Assembly (NCBI GenBank): GCA_021777365.1
Contig: JAJYDP010000004.1
Location: 1-23,363 of the forward strand
DNA length: 23,363 nt
Direction: 5' to 3'
From: Chloroflexota bacterium
GTDB taxonomy: Bacteria > Chloroflexota > Limnocylindria > Limnocylindrales > CSP1-4
This document shows, one piece after another, positions 1-6,704 of the stretch (positions are counted from its first letter, which is position 1; every line of letters begins with the position of its first letter). The position numbers and the translations under genes are program-made. The notes beneath the pieces are model-generated. The model did no database searches. It was not told where the DNA came from and saw nothing but the letters and a program-made list of their open reading frames with translations.

Positions 1-48
1 GGCGCCCCGGCCTCCTGCCCGGTGGCGACCGCGGCCCCGGCCAGCTGA
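1..48 (+). CDS. possible C-terminal tail of an upstream gene (partial)
   Basis: Frame 1 is open from the first base to a TGA at 46-48 and would encode the last 15 residues of a protein rich in Ala and Pro. Nothing identifies a family. In DNA this GC-rich a 15-codon open frame is weak evidence, so this may not be coding at all. Confidence 0.2.
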   Translation, partial: GAPASCPVATAAPAS

Positions 49-68
49 CCCGCGTCGCGTCCTAGGAT

Positions 69-104
69 GGGCGGGCGGCCTCCCCGAACGGCGGCCGCCC
101 GCCC
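69..104 (+). terminator. GC-rich hairpin before the two-component operon
   Basis: A perfect 12-bp inverted repeat (GGGCGGGCGGCC at 69-80, GGCCGCCCGCCC at 93-104) encloses a 12-nt loop. No T-run follows, so it is not a classical intrinsic terminator. It could end an upstream transcript or be a regulatory dyad, because it lies immediately before the TACGAT box at 105-110. Confidence 0.4.
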
Positions 105-110
105 TACGAT
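105..110 (+). promoter_or_regulatory. putative -10 box of the response regulator operon
   Basis: TACGAT ends 9 nt before the ATG at 120, and no Shine-Dalgarno is visible. This suggests a leaderless or nearly leaderless message. A second TANNNT (TAGGAT, 63-68) lies further upstream. No good -35 is seen. Confidence 0.35.
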
Positions 111-119
111 GCCTCCAGC

Positions 120-818
120 ATGAGCAGCATCCTCGTCGTCGATGACGAGCCCCACATCCGCGAGATCGTCGGGTCGTACCTCGCCCGCGAGGGTCACGAC
201 GTCCGGTACGCCGCGGACGGCGACTCGGCCCTCGCCGCGGCCCTCGACGGCGACCCCGACCTGATCGTCCTCGACGTGATGCTCCCGGGCAGGTCCGGCT
301 TCGACGTCCTGCGCGACCTCCGCGCCGCGGGGCGGCGGTCCGCCGTGATCCTGTTGACGGCCCGCGACGACGTGATCGACCGGGTCGCGGGCCTCGAGAT
401 CGGCGCCGACGACTACGTGACCAAGCCATTCGAGCCCCGGGAGGTGGTGGCCAGGGTCGGCGCGGTGCTCCGCCGCGTCGGGCCCGCCGCCGCGACCGCG
501 GGTACGGGCGGCGCGGCCTCCCGCCCGTACCTGGACCTCGAGATCGACGAGCCCGCCCGCGAGGTCCGCCGCGAGGGCGTGGACCTCGGCCTGACGCGCG
601 CGGAGTTCGACCTCCTGCTCGCGCTGGCCGAGCACCCGGGCGTGACGCTGACTCGCGGCCAGCTGGGCGAGCGGGTCTTCGGCGAGGCCTTCGACGCCTT
701 CGACCGCACGATGGACACCCACGTCAAGAACCTGCGGCGCAAGCTCGGGCGGCGCGACGGCGGCCGAGAGTACGTCGAGACGATCCGCGGCGTGGGCTAC
801 CGGGCCGCCCGGTCGTGA
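120..818 (+). CDS. OmpR/PhoB-family response regulator
   Basis: Cytoplasmic two-component response regulator of 232 residues, a normal length for the family. The N-terminal receiver domain (about 3-118) shows the acidic pair D8/D9, phosphoacceptor D52 in VLDVMLPG, T80 and K102 in the KPF motif. A Gly/Ala-rich linker (about 121-135) leads to a winged-helix DNA-binding domain (about 136-230) with the family signatures LTRAEFDLL and ETIRGVGYR. The stop overlaps the GTG start of the adjacent sensor kinase by 4 nt (815-818), so the two are translationally coupled and form one operon. Target genes and signal cannot be read from the sequence; autoregulation is common for such pairs but is not shown here. 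Confidence 0.95.
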   Translation: MSSILVVDDEPHIREIVGSYLAREGHDVRYAADGDSALAAALDGDPDLIVLDVMLPGRSGFDVLRDLRAAGRRSAVILLTARDDVIDRVAGLEIGADDYVTKPFEPREVVARVGAVLRRVGPAAATAGTGGAASRPYLDLEIDEPAREVRREGVDLGLTRAEFDLLLALAEHPGVTLTRGQLGERVFGEAFDAFDRTMDTHVKNLRRKLGRRDGGREYVETIRGVGYRAARS

Positions 819-1966
819 ACGCCGCCCCGCCGCGGAGCCCCGGGCTGGCGATCCGGCTGGCCCTGGCCTTCGCCGCCGTCGCGGCTGCGACCGCCGCCGC
901 CGTGGCGATCGCCGCCCCGCCGATCGTGGGCCGCGGCTTCGCGCTGATGCAGGCGGGCGAGTCGGGGGCGCCCGGCGTCGGCATGGGCGGACGCGGCCCG
1001 GGCCCCGGCGCCGGAGCCGGGGCCGCCTACCTCGCCCAGGCGCAGCAGGAGGCGACCACGATCATCGTCGTCGTCGCGGTGGTCGCCGCGGCGGTCGCCT
1101 CGCTGGTCGGGATCGTCATCGCGTGGTGGATCACGCGCCCGCTGGTCCACCTGGAGCGGGCGGCCACGGCCGTGGCCAGCGGCGACCTGTCCGCCCGGTC
1201 CGGGGTGGCCGGCCGCGGCGACGAGCTGGGCTCGCTGGGCCGCTCCTTCGACGCCATGGCGGCCGACCTCGAGCGCAGCGAGGCGGCGCGCCGCCGGTTC
1301 TTCGCCGATGCCGCCCACGAGATGAAGACGCCCCTGGCCGTGATCGAGGCGACCACGGCCGCGGTGCTCGACGGCGTCTACCCCCACAACGACCGCCACC
1401 TCGCGACGATCCGCGACCAGGCGCGGCTGCTCGGACGCGTGGTGGACGACCTGCGCACCGTGAGCCTGGCCGAGGCGGGCGCGCTGCCGCTCGCGGTCGC
1501 CGAGGCGCCCGCCGCCGACCTCATCGAGGCCGCTGTGCGCGCGTTCGCCGCCCGTGCCGCGGCGCAGGGCGTGGCGCTCGGCGCCGACCCCGCGGACCCC
1601 GCCGTCCTGGTGCGGGCCGACCGCGACCGCGTCGGCCAGGCGCTCGCCGCCCTGATCGACAACGCCCTCCGGTACGCGCCCGCCGGCAGCCGCGTCGCCG
1701 TGCGCGCGGCGCGGTCGCCGCTGGACACCGGGCTCGTCCGCCTCAGCGTCCTCGACGAGGGGCCGGGGATCCCGCCTGAGGACCTGCCCCGGGTGTTCGA
1801 CCGCTTCTACCAGGCCGACCCGGCGCGCGATCGGGGCAGCGGGACCTCGGGGCTGGGCCTCGCCATCGCCAGGGCCGTGGTCGAGGCGCACGGCGGACGG
1901 GTCGGCGCGGCGAACCGCGACGGCGCGGGGGCGTCCGTCTGGCTGGAGCTGCCGGCGGCGGGCTGA
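815..1966 (+). CDS. membrane sensor histidine kinase (HAMP-HisKA-HATPase)
   Basis: 383-residue partner of the preceding regulator, beginning with GTG in a GTGA overlap. Two membrane helices (about 11-35 and 81-106) flank a short extracytoplasmic stretch of about 45 residues that is rich in Gly, Ala and Pro. This is too small for a classical ligand domain, so signals may be sensed within the membrane or through another protein. A HAMP linker (about 107-155) precedes the dimerisation domain with H-box FFADAAHEMKTPL (phospho-accepting H168). The ATPase domain follows, with N-box N283, G1 box DEGPGIP (314-320) and G2 box GTSGLGLA (343-350). The domain order is standard for OmpR-coupled kinases. 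The ligand is unknown. Confidence 0.94.
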   Translation: MNAAPPRSPGLAIRLALAFAAVAAATAAAVAIAAPPIVGRGFALMQAGESGAPGVGMGGRGPGPGAGAGAAYLAQAQQEATTIIVVVAVVAAAVASLVGIVIAWWITRPLVHLERAATAVASGDLSARSGVAGRGDELGSLGRSFDAMAADLERSEAARRRFFADAAHEMKTPLAVIEATTAAVLDGVYPHNDRHLATIRDQARLLGRVVDDLRTVSLAEAGALPLAVAEAPAADLIEAAVRAFAARAAAQGVALGADPADPAVLVRADRDRVGQALAALIDNALRYAPAGSRVAVRAARSPLDTGLVRLSVLDEGPGIPPEDLPRVFDRFYQADPARDRGSGTSGLGLAIARAVVEAHGGRVGAANRDGAGASVWLELPAAG

Positions 1967-2015
1967 ACCCGTCGCGCTCGGGGCCGGGGCGGGCTGCCGG
2001 CGGCGGTCCGCCGGA

Positions 2016-2132
2016 CTAGGACCGCTTGGCCTGGTTGACGCCCTTGAGGATCTTGAGGTTCAGGACGACGAACCGGACCAGCTGGAAGAGCTTGAAGTTC
2101 ATCCAGAACCGGTCTCGCGGGGTGATCTCCAT
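2016..2132 (-). CDS. 38-aa basic hydrophobic peptide downstream of an SQR-like gene
   Basis: A 38-codon ORF starting at the ATG complementary to 2130-2132, preceded by GGAG with a 9-nt spacer, and ending in TAG. It lies 53 nt after the SQR-like flavoprotein on the same strand and is probably co-transcribed. The peptide has an aromatic, hydrophobic core (FKLFQLVRFVVLNLKILK) with regularly spaced basic residues and a basic tail, consistent with one membrane-embedded or amphipathic helix. I do not recognise a family. It could be a membrane anchor or accessory peptide for the neighbouring enzyme, or simply a chance ORF. The ribosome site and the low content of the Ala/Gly/Arg runs seen in shadow frames favour a real gene. 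Confidence 0.55.
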   Translation of the reverse strand: MEITPRDRFWMNFKLFQLVRFVVLNLKILKGVNQAKRS

Positions 2133-2185
2133 CGCGGGCGCTCCGGGCTGTGCTGCAGACGGGGTGGGGGAGGGCTGGGGTCCGG

Positions 2186-3622
2186 TCACTCGGGGATGAA
2201 CCTCCAGCCGAAGCCGCCCTTGAGCTTGTAGATGAACGTGGTGTGGAGCATGCGCTTCATCCAGGCGCCCGCGAGGCCCATCTCGAGGTGGGTCACGAAC
2301 AGGTCGCGGCCCTCCTCGTTGGGATAGCGCCGGAAGTCGGGGACCACCGGGTAGATCATGATCGTGGCGGCCGAGCCGTCCCACAGCGAGTCGCCCATCG
2401 ACGCGATGCACGCGGCGTACATCTCGGTCATCCGCTCGCCGTGGGTCATCCGGCCGTGCTTGACGATGTCGATGATGTTGAGCGCCACCACGCGCCCGAT
2501 GATCCCGGAGACCATGCCGGTCCGGGGCGGCGCCGAGGTGATGTTCATCCCGTTGGGGTTGACGTGCGGCTGGGACACCGGCCCTGGCGGGGCGAACGCG
2601 ATGCCGGCCGCGAAGATCTCCGGGTACCGGGGGTTCTGGTACCGCTCGGGCCAGGCGTCCGGGTTCCGGATCAGCTCCTCGTAGGGGAGGCCGTAGGTGG
2701 CGTCCACCTTGACCAGGCCGTTGGGCGCGAGGAGGTCGGCCGAGACGTCGTTGCCATCCCGGTCGAGCACCTTGAGCGGCTGGCCCAGGAAGCGCGGGAT
2801 GAGCATCGCGAAGTCGTAGCCGGTCTCGCCCTCGCGGCCCTCGTAGTCCTCCCACCGGATGACCTCGGGGGTGACCTCCTTCACGCCGGTCTGCACCTGG
2901 TGGCGGATGCCGTAGTCGCGGAACGCGGCCTCGATGAACTCGGCGCTGGAGACGACCTTGCCGCGCCGCCGGACGTGCACGCCGCGCACCCCGAAGTCGC
3001 CGACCGAGCGCTCGTTCGACAGCCACAGCAGGTCCGCGTTGTCGCGGACGCCCCGGCGGACGAGGTCCTTGTGGAGGTTGGTGATGTACTCGAACGCGGC
3101 GCCCTGGCAGGTGGCGCCGGGGTGCCCGGTGCCGACCACGAAGCGGCGCTTCTCGCCCCGCCTGAGCCGCTCCACCTCGGCCAGGTAGCGGTCGCGGGCG
3201 TGCTCGGCGTGCGGCCCCGTGCAGATCGACTCCGTGAACCCGCTGTCGGGTCCCAGGCCGGGCGTGCCCGCGAAGTCCAGCTTGGGCCCCGTGGCGACGA
3301 TCAGGTAGTCGTACTCGAGGCGCGCGTCGGCGGGGTTGCCGTCGGCCGGCTCGACGACGACGTACCTCTCGTCGGGGTGGATCTCGGTGGCCCTGCCCAC
3401 GATGAACCGGATCCCGAACTTCCGGTAGACGGGGCGCAGCGGGAACTGCGTCTTGGACAGGGCCATGCGCCCGACGCCGACCCAGACCCACGACGGCACG
3501 TACGAGAACAGCTCCAGGCGGTTGACCACGACGACCTCGTGGTCCCTGCCGAGCTTGTCGCCGAGGTACAGGGCCGCCGTGTGGCCCGCGAACCCGGCCC
3601 CGAGGATGACGATGCGAGCCAT
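2186..3622 (-). CDS. FAD-dependent oxidoreductase, sulfide:quinone oxidoreductase-like
   Basis: 478-residue flavoprotein of the two-dinucleotide-fold (NDH-2/SQR/FCSD) superfamily. The N-terminal FAD-binding motif is ILGAGFAG (6-13), a second signature YDYLIVATGPK lies near 105-114, and a late FAD contact region lies near 332-345. Cys134 (SICTGPHAE) and Cys172 (GATCQGAAFEY) sit where SQRs carry two redox cysteines. At the usual third position, just before the PRTG motif (366-369), there is Ser/Ala instead of Cys; Cys405 is the only later cysteine. It is therefore SQR-like, but sulfide oxidation is unproven. The chosen start is the ATG at 3622, preceded by GGAGGC; the longer open frame upstream runs through the divergent promoter. 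Likely membrane-peripheral and quinone-linked. Confidence 0.82.
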   Translation of the reverse strand: MARIVILGAGFAGHTAALYLGDKLGRDHEVVVVNRLELFSYVPSWVWVGVGRMALSKTQFPLRPVYRKFGIRFIVGRATEIHPDERYVVVEPADGNPADARLEYDYLIVATGPKLDFAGTPGLGPDSGFTESICTGPHAEHARDRYLAEVERLRRGEKRRFVVGTGHPGATCQGAAFEYITNLHKDLVRRGVRDNADLLWLSNERSVGDFGVRGVHVRRRGKVVSSAEFIEAAFRDYGIRHQVQTGVKEVTPEVIRWEDYEGREGETGYDFAMLIPRFLGQPLKVLDRDGNDVSADLLAPNGLVKVDATYGLPYEELIRNPDAWPERYQNPRYPEIFAAGIAFAPPGPVSQPHVNPNGMNITSAPPRTGMVSGIIGRVVALNIIDIVKHGRMTHGERMTEMYAACIASMGDSLWDGSAATIMIYPVVPDFRRYPNEEGRDLFVTHLEMGLAGAWMKRMLHTTFIYKLKGGFGWRFIPE

Positions 3623-3687
3623 CGTGCCTCCGATCAGTGCGCGGCCGGGCTCCGCCGACGGCGCCAGGCGAGCGGGACGCAGCGCGA

Positions 3688-3716
3688 ACGGTAATGGTGC
3701 TTGCGCGCTTGCGCAA
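3688..3716 (-). promoter_or_regulatory. putative leftward promoter of the SQR-like gene
   Basis: Read on the minus strand, TTGCGC (complement of 3711-3716) and TACCGT (complement of 3688-3693) are separated by exactly 17 bp, a good sigma70-type arrangement. The predicted message would start near 3681 and carry a leader of about 60 nt with the GGAGGC ribosome site. Confidence 0.5.
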
Positions 3717-3719
3717 GCG
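3706..3719. promoter_or_regulatory. 14-bp perfect palindrome at the shared -35 region
   Basis: CGCTTGCGCAAGCG is perfectly self-complementary. Its central TTGCGCAA supplies a TTGCGC -35 element in each direction, so a protein bound here would block both promoters. The same TTGCGCAA core recurs at 3747-3754. The binding protein is not identifiable from this window. Confidence 0.55.
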
Positions 3720-3738
3720 GATGATTTCCTGCTATCGT
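3709..3738 (+). promoter_or_regulatory. putative rightward promoter of the glutaredoxin-groES operon
   Basis: TTGCGC (3709-3714) and TATCGT (3733-3738) are spaced by 18 bp. Transcription would begin near 3745, beside the second TTGCGCAA core, giving a leader of about 40 nt before the ATG at 3785. Confidence 0.5.
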
Positions 3739-3746
3739 GCGCATAG

Positions 3747-3765
3747 TTGCGCAATTACGCAATTA
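3747..3765. promoter_or_regulatory. second putative operator, TTGCG-N6-CGCAA
   Basis: TTGCG (3747-3751) and CGCAA (3758-3762) form an inverted repeat with a 6-bp spacer. The site also contains a palindromic TTGCGCAA (3747-3754) and a direct repeat of CGCAATTA (3750-3757 and 3758-3765). It overlaps the predicted rightward transcription start. It is unusually AT-rich for this window, which supports a functional site. Confidence 0.5.
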
Positions 3766-3784
3766 GAGTCAGGAAACCGACACG

Positions 3785-4054
3785 ATGCCGACGCCGCCCC
3801 CCACCTCTCGCCCGCACCGGGTCATCGTATTCTCGACGCCCACCTGCCCGTGGTGCACCCGCGCGAAGACCTATCTGCGCGGTCGGGGTGTCCCGTTCCG
3901 CGATGTGGACGTGAGCCGCGACCCGGCGGCCGCCCGCGACCTGGTCCGCCGCACGGGCCAGATGGGCGTGCCGGTCATCGAGATCGACGGCCGCCCGATC
4001 GTCGGGTTCGACCAGGCGCGCATCGACGCGCTGCTCGGCCTGCGCCCCAACTGA
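3785..4054 (+). CDS. glutaredoxin-family thiol oxidoreductase (CPWC)
   Basis: 89-residue cytoplasmic thioredoxin-fold protein. It has the dithiol active site CPWC (C21, C24) after the first strand (RVIVFSTPT), the cis-proline segment GQMGVPVIEIDG (Pro63) and the Gly-Phe pair near 74-75 that normally contacts the thiol substrate. Length and layout match single-domain glutaredoxin-like proteins of the NrdH/Uxx-star type. It probably reduces disulfides or persulfides of partner proteins; the electron donor is unknown. The start is preceded by AGGA about 10 nt upstream. It is the first gene rightward from the palindromic divergent promoter and is followed 59 nt later by groES, so it is likely co-regulated with the SQR-like gene on the other side. 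Confidence 0.88.
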   Translation: MPTPPPTSRPHRVIVFSTPTCPWCTRAKTYLRGRGVPFRDVDVSRDPAAARDLVRRTGQMGVPVIEIDGRPIVGFDQARIDALLGLRPN

Positions 4055-4113
4055 TCCGCCCGGCCCCGGCCGGCGCCCGCCTGAACCCAAGCCAGTCCTC
4101 AAAGGAGTCCAAC

Positions 4114-4401
4114 GTGTCTGAGACCATCCAGCCCCTCGGCAGCCGCGTGCTCGTCCTCGTGCTCGCCCAGGAGAACCGGACGGCGTCCGGCCTGGTCATC
4201 CCCGACACCGCCAAGGAGAAGCCCCAGCGCGGCGAGGTGGTCGCGATCGGCGACGACACCGACGTGATCAAGGTGGCGGTGGGCGACCGCGTCCTGTTCC
4301 CCAAGTACACCGGCACCGAGGTCAAGCTCGACGACCGCGACCACCTGATCATCGAGAGCACCGACCTGCTGGCCATCCTGCGCGACGCGCCGGCCGCCTG
4401 A
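4114..4401 (+). CDS. groES: co-chaperonin GroES (10 kDa chaperonin)
   Basis: 95-residue protein of normal GroES length. It has the mobile loop that docks on GroEL (about 16-37, ENRTASGLVIPDTAKEKPQ) and the conserved core GDRVLFPKYTGTEVKLDD (57-74). The GTG start is backed by AAAGGAG at 4101-4107 with a 6-nt spacer; the frame is open further upstream but without family sequence. GroES caps the GroEL folding chamber. No groEL follows; instead a flavoprotein gene begins one base after the stop. This is either an orphan second copy serving redox stress or the genome's only groES separated from groEL, which cannot be decided here. Confidence 0.93.
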   Translation: MSETIQPLGSRVLVLVLAQENRTASGLVIPDTAKEKPQRGEVVAIGDDTDVIKVAVGDRVLFPKYTGTEVKLDDRDHLIIESTDLLAILRDAPAA

Positions 4402-4402
4402 C

Positions 4403-5602
4403 GTGGCGGGCGTATCGGGGCCGGCCGCCACGGACCGCAAGCGCGCGCTCGTCCTGGGCGGCGGGTTCGCGGGCGTGGAGGCCGCCGCCGAGCTCGCGAA
4501 GTCGGGCCGGTTCGACGTCACGCTCGTCTCAGACCGCGACTTCCTGTACCTGAACCCGATCTCGATCTGGATCCCCACCCGCGGCATCGAGCCGCCGCGG
4601 GCGAGGGTCCCGCTCCGGAAGATCGCCGCCAAGCGCGGCTTTCGACTGGTCGTGGACCGGGTCCAGTCGGTCTCGTCGGCCGACCACCGCGTCCGGCTGG
4701 CCGGGGCCGAGCTGGAGTACGACTATCTGGTCCTGGCCCTCGGCGGCAGCAAGCTGGCGCCCAAGGGCGTCGAGCACACGCTGTCGATCTGCGGGGCGCC
4801 GGAGGCGGCGGTCGAGATCCGAGACCGGCTGGACGCGCTGATCGCGAGGGGCAGCGGCTCCATCGCGGTGGGCTTCGGCGGCAACCCGAAGGACCGCTCC
4901 GCCGTCCGCGGCGGGCCGGCGTTCGAGCTGCTGTTCAACATCCTCGACCTGCTCGAGCGGAGGCACCTGCGGGACCGGTTCACGCTGACGTTCTTCGCCC
5001 CCATGGCCGAGCCGGGGGAGCGCATGGGCCGTGGCGCGCTGGACCTGGTGGCCAGGATGTTCGAGCGCAAGGGGATCCCGTCCCGCACCGGGACGCCCAT
5101 CGCCGGCTTCGACGAGCACGGCGTCGCCTTCGCGGACGGGTCCCGGCTCGACGCGGACCTGGTGCTGTTCATCCCGGGCGTCGCCGGGCACCCGGTGCTG
5201 GCCGCGTCGGACCTGCCGCTCAACGAGGCCGGCTTCGTGCTGATCGACGACCACGGGCTGGTGGCCGGCACCGACGACGTCTACGCCGCGGGCGACGTGG
5301 CCGCCCTCGAGGGCCCGGAGTGGCGGGCCAAGCAGGGCCACACCGCGGAGGTCATGGCCCGCAACGCCGCCGCCAACATCCTCGCGGCCGAGGCCGGACG
5401 GCCCGAGCGCAAGGGCTACCAGGCCCACCTCGCGATCGTGTGCCTCATGGACGTCGGCAGCGGCGCCGCCATGGTCTATCGAGGCCGGAAGCGCAGCGTG
5501 GTCATCCCGCTGCCCGTGGTCGGCCACTGGCTGAAGCAGGGCTGGGGCTCCTACGCGAGGCTCACCAAGCTGGGCCGCCTGCGCCGACTGCCCGGGCTCT
5601 AG
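4403..5602 (+). CDS. NAD(P)/FAD-dependent oxidoreductase, SQR/FCSD-like
   Basis: 399-residue flavoprotein of the same superfamily as the gene at 2186-3622, but a divergent paralogue. Its FAD-binding motif is VLGGGFAG (17-24), the second signature is YDYLVLALGG (107-115) and the C-terminal FAD motif is DVYAAGDVA (292-300). Cys130 occupies the first SQR cysteine position. The segment where the second cysteine usually sits reads RGGPAFELL (169-177) with no cysteine; Cys347 is the only later one. Classical sulfide oxidation chemistry is therefore doubtful, and a quinone or NADH oxidoreductase role is possible. The GTG start lies one base after the groES stop with no clear ribosome site, implying translational coupling. 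The basic C-terminus could assist membrane association. Confidence 0.82.
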   Translation: MAGVSGPAATDRKRALVLGGGFAGVEAAAELAKSGRFDVTLVSDRDFLYLNPISIWIPTRGIEPPRARVPLRKIAAKRGFRLVVDRVQSVSSADHRVRLAGAELEYDYLVLALGGSKLAPKGVEHTLSICGAPEAAVEIRDRLDALIARGSGSIAVGFGGNPKDRSAVRGGPAFELLFNILDLLERRHLRDRFTLTFFAPMAEPGERMGRGALDLVARMFERKGIPSRTGTPIAGFDEHGVAFADGSRLDADLVLFIPGVAGHPVLAASDLPLNEAGFVLIDDHGLVAGTDDVYAAGDVAALEGPEWRAKQGHTAEVMARNAAANILAAEAGRPERKGYQAHLAIVCLMDVGSGAAMVYRGRKRSVVIPLPVVGHWLKQGWGSYARLTKLGRLRRLPGL

Positions 5603-5617
5603 GCCGATGTATCCATC

Positions 5618-5632
5618 CGAGCCCCGGGCTCG
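5618..5632 (+). terminator. weak dyad after the flavoprotein gene
   Basis: CGAGCCCCGGGCTCG is a 15-base dyad (7-base arms around one central base) 16 nt after the stop codon. No T-run follows. It could attenuate readthrough into the DUF2892 gene or bind a protein. Confidence 0.2.
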
Positions 5633-5686
5633 TCAATGAGATAGCGGGCCCCCAACGTGGCCCGGTCCGACAAGGAGAAACATCCG

Positions 5687-5899
5687 ATGCGTCTTGCCCT
5701 CAACGAATCCACCCCCGACCGCATCATCCGGATCGTTGTCGGCGTCGTGCTCGCGGCCCTCGCCGTCGCCGGCGTCGCCAGCGGCGTCGCCGCCATCGTG
5801 GCCTGGGTCCTGGCCGTGATCCTGGTCGTCACCGGCGTCGTCGGGTTCTGCCCCCTGTACGCGATCTTCCGCTTCAGCACCCGGTCGGCCTCCCGCTGA
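5687..5899 (+). CDS. DUF2892 (YgaP-type) inner-membrane protein
   Basis: 70-residue protein with two hydrophobic helices (about 13-32 and 35-55), then the GFCPLY motif (53-58) that marks the DUF2892 domain also found at the C-terminus of the rhodanese YgaP. It begins with the family-typical N-x-x-x-x-DR-x-IR pattern. The start is the ATG at 5687, preceded by AAGGAG (5672-5677) with a 9-nt spacer; the GTG at 5657 has no such site. DUF2892 proteins often accompany rhodanese or persulfide genes, which fits the neighbouring SQR-like enzymes. No rhodanese domain is present here. Its molecular role is unknown. Confidence 0.85.
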   Translation: MRLALNESTPDRIIRIVVGVVLAALAVAGVASGVAAIVAWVLAVILVVTGVVGFCPLYAIFRFSTRSASR

Positions 5900-5913
5900 C
5901 CCTGCGCGAGCCG

Positions 5914-6690
5914 ATGGACGAGGCCGCCGGCCCCGGCGACGCCTTCGCGGCGGCGCTGGTCGCGGAGCTGCCGCGCCTCGTCCACCTGGCCGCCCGCCTC
6001 GTCCGGGACGCGGACCTCGCCGAGGACTGCGCCCAGGAGACCATCGTCGGGGCCTGGCGCCGCCGCGACCAGCTCCGCGACCCCTCCGCGCTGTCCGCGT
6101 GGCTCCGGCGCGCGCTCGTGAACCGGGTCATCGACCGGTCGCGGGTGCGCCGCGACGAGCTCGACATCGAGGCCGTCGAGGCGGACTGGCGCGATGACCA
6201 CTGGTCGGTCGCTCCGGAGCGCGTCCTCGAGCGCGCGGAGCTCCGAGACGAGCTGGAGGACGCCCTGGCCAGACTGCCGGTGGTCTATCGCGTGGCCGTG
6301 CTGCTCCACGACGCGCTGGGCTGGACCGCCGCCGAGATCGCCGCCGCCACCGGCGCCGGACTGCCGGCCACCAAGCAGCGCCTGCGGCGCGGCCGGATGA
6401 TGCTGGTCAGCGCGCTGGCCGAGGACGACGCCCGGCGGCTCGCCAGCCGCGCCCAGCCGCTCCGCTGCTGGCAGGCTCGGCGCCACGTCTCGGGGTACCT
6501 TGACGGCGAGCTGGACGCGCCCACCAAGGCCGCGGTGGAGGAGCACCTGGAGACCTGCCCCACCTGCCCGCCGCTGTACGCGAGCCTCGTGGGCGTGCGG
6601 GCCACGCTCGGCGGGCTGCGCGACCCGGACTCCGTCGTGGAGGAAGCCATGGCGCTCCGGATCCGCGACCGACTGGACTCGCTCGAATGA
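5914..6690 (+). CDS. ECF-type RNA polymerase sigma factor with fused C-terminal zinc finger
   Basis: 258 residues. Sigma region 2 (about 18-85) includes DLAEDCAQETIVGAWRRRDQ, and region 4 (about 112-170) has the helix-turn-helix GWTAAEIAAATGAGLPATKQ. After region 4 there is a zf-HC2 anti-sigma-like module with C185, H191, H211, C215 and C218 (EEHLETCPTC), normally found on separate ZAS anti-sigma factors. The fusion implies built-in redox or metal control of promoter recognition. The start is the ATG at 5914, 14 nt after the DUF2892 stop; the ribosome site is weak. The stop overlaps an ATG (ATGA, 6687-6690), but the methyltransferase more likely starts at 6705. Target promoters are unknown. 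Confidence 0.88.
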   Translation: MDEAAGPGDAFAAALVAELPRLVHLAARLVRDADLAEDCAQETIVGAWRRRDQLRDPSALSAWLRRALVNRVIDRSRVRRDELDIEAVEADWRDDHWSVAPERVLERAELRDELEDALARLPVVYRVAVLLHDALGWTAAEIAAATGAGLPATKQRLRRGRMMLVSALAEDDARRLASRAQPLRCWQARRHVSGYLDGELDAPTKAAVEEHLETCPTCPPLYASLVGVRATLGGLRDPDSVVEEAMALRIRDRLDSLE

Positions 6691-6704
6691 CCGGAGGATC
6701 GCGC

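Noticed and set aside
2016..3716. 566-codon minus-strand frame covering the SQR-like gene
   Set aside because: It is a frame shadow of the flavoprotein; only its last 38 codons, which have their own ATG and ribosome site, are kept as a small gene.
5657..5686. GTG start ten codons upstream for the DUF2892 protein
   Set aside because: No ribosome site before it; AAGGAG at 5672-5677 points to the ATG at 5687.
6687..6704. Earlier ATG for the methyltransferase overlapping the sigma stop
   Set aside because: The ATGA overlap is attractive, but the GGAGG at 6693-6697 lies after it and is correctly spaced for the ATG at 6705.
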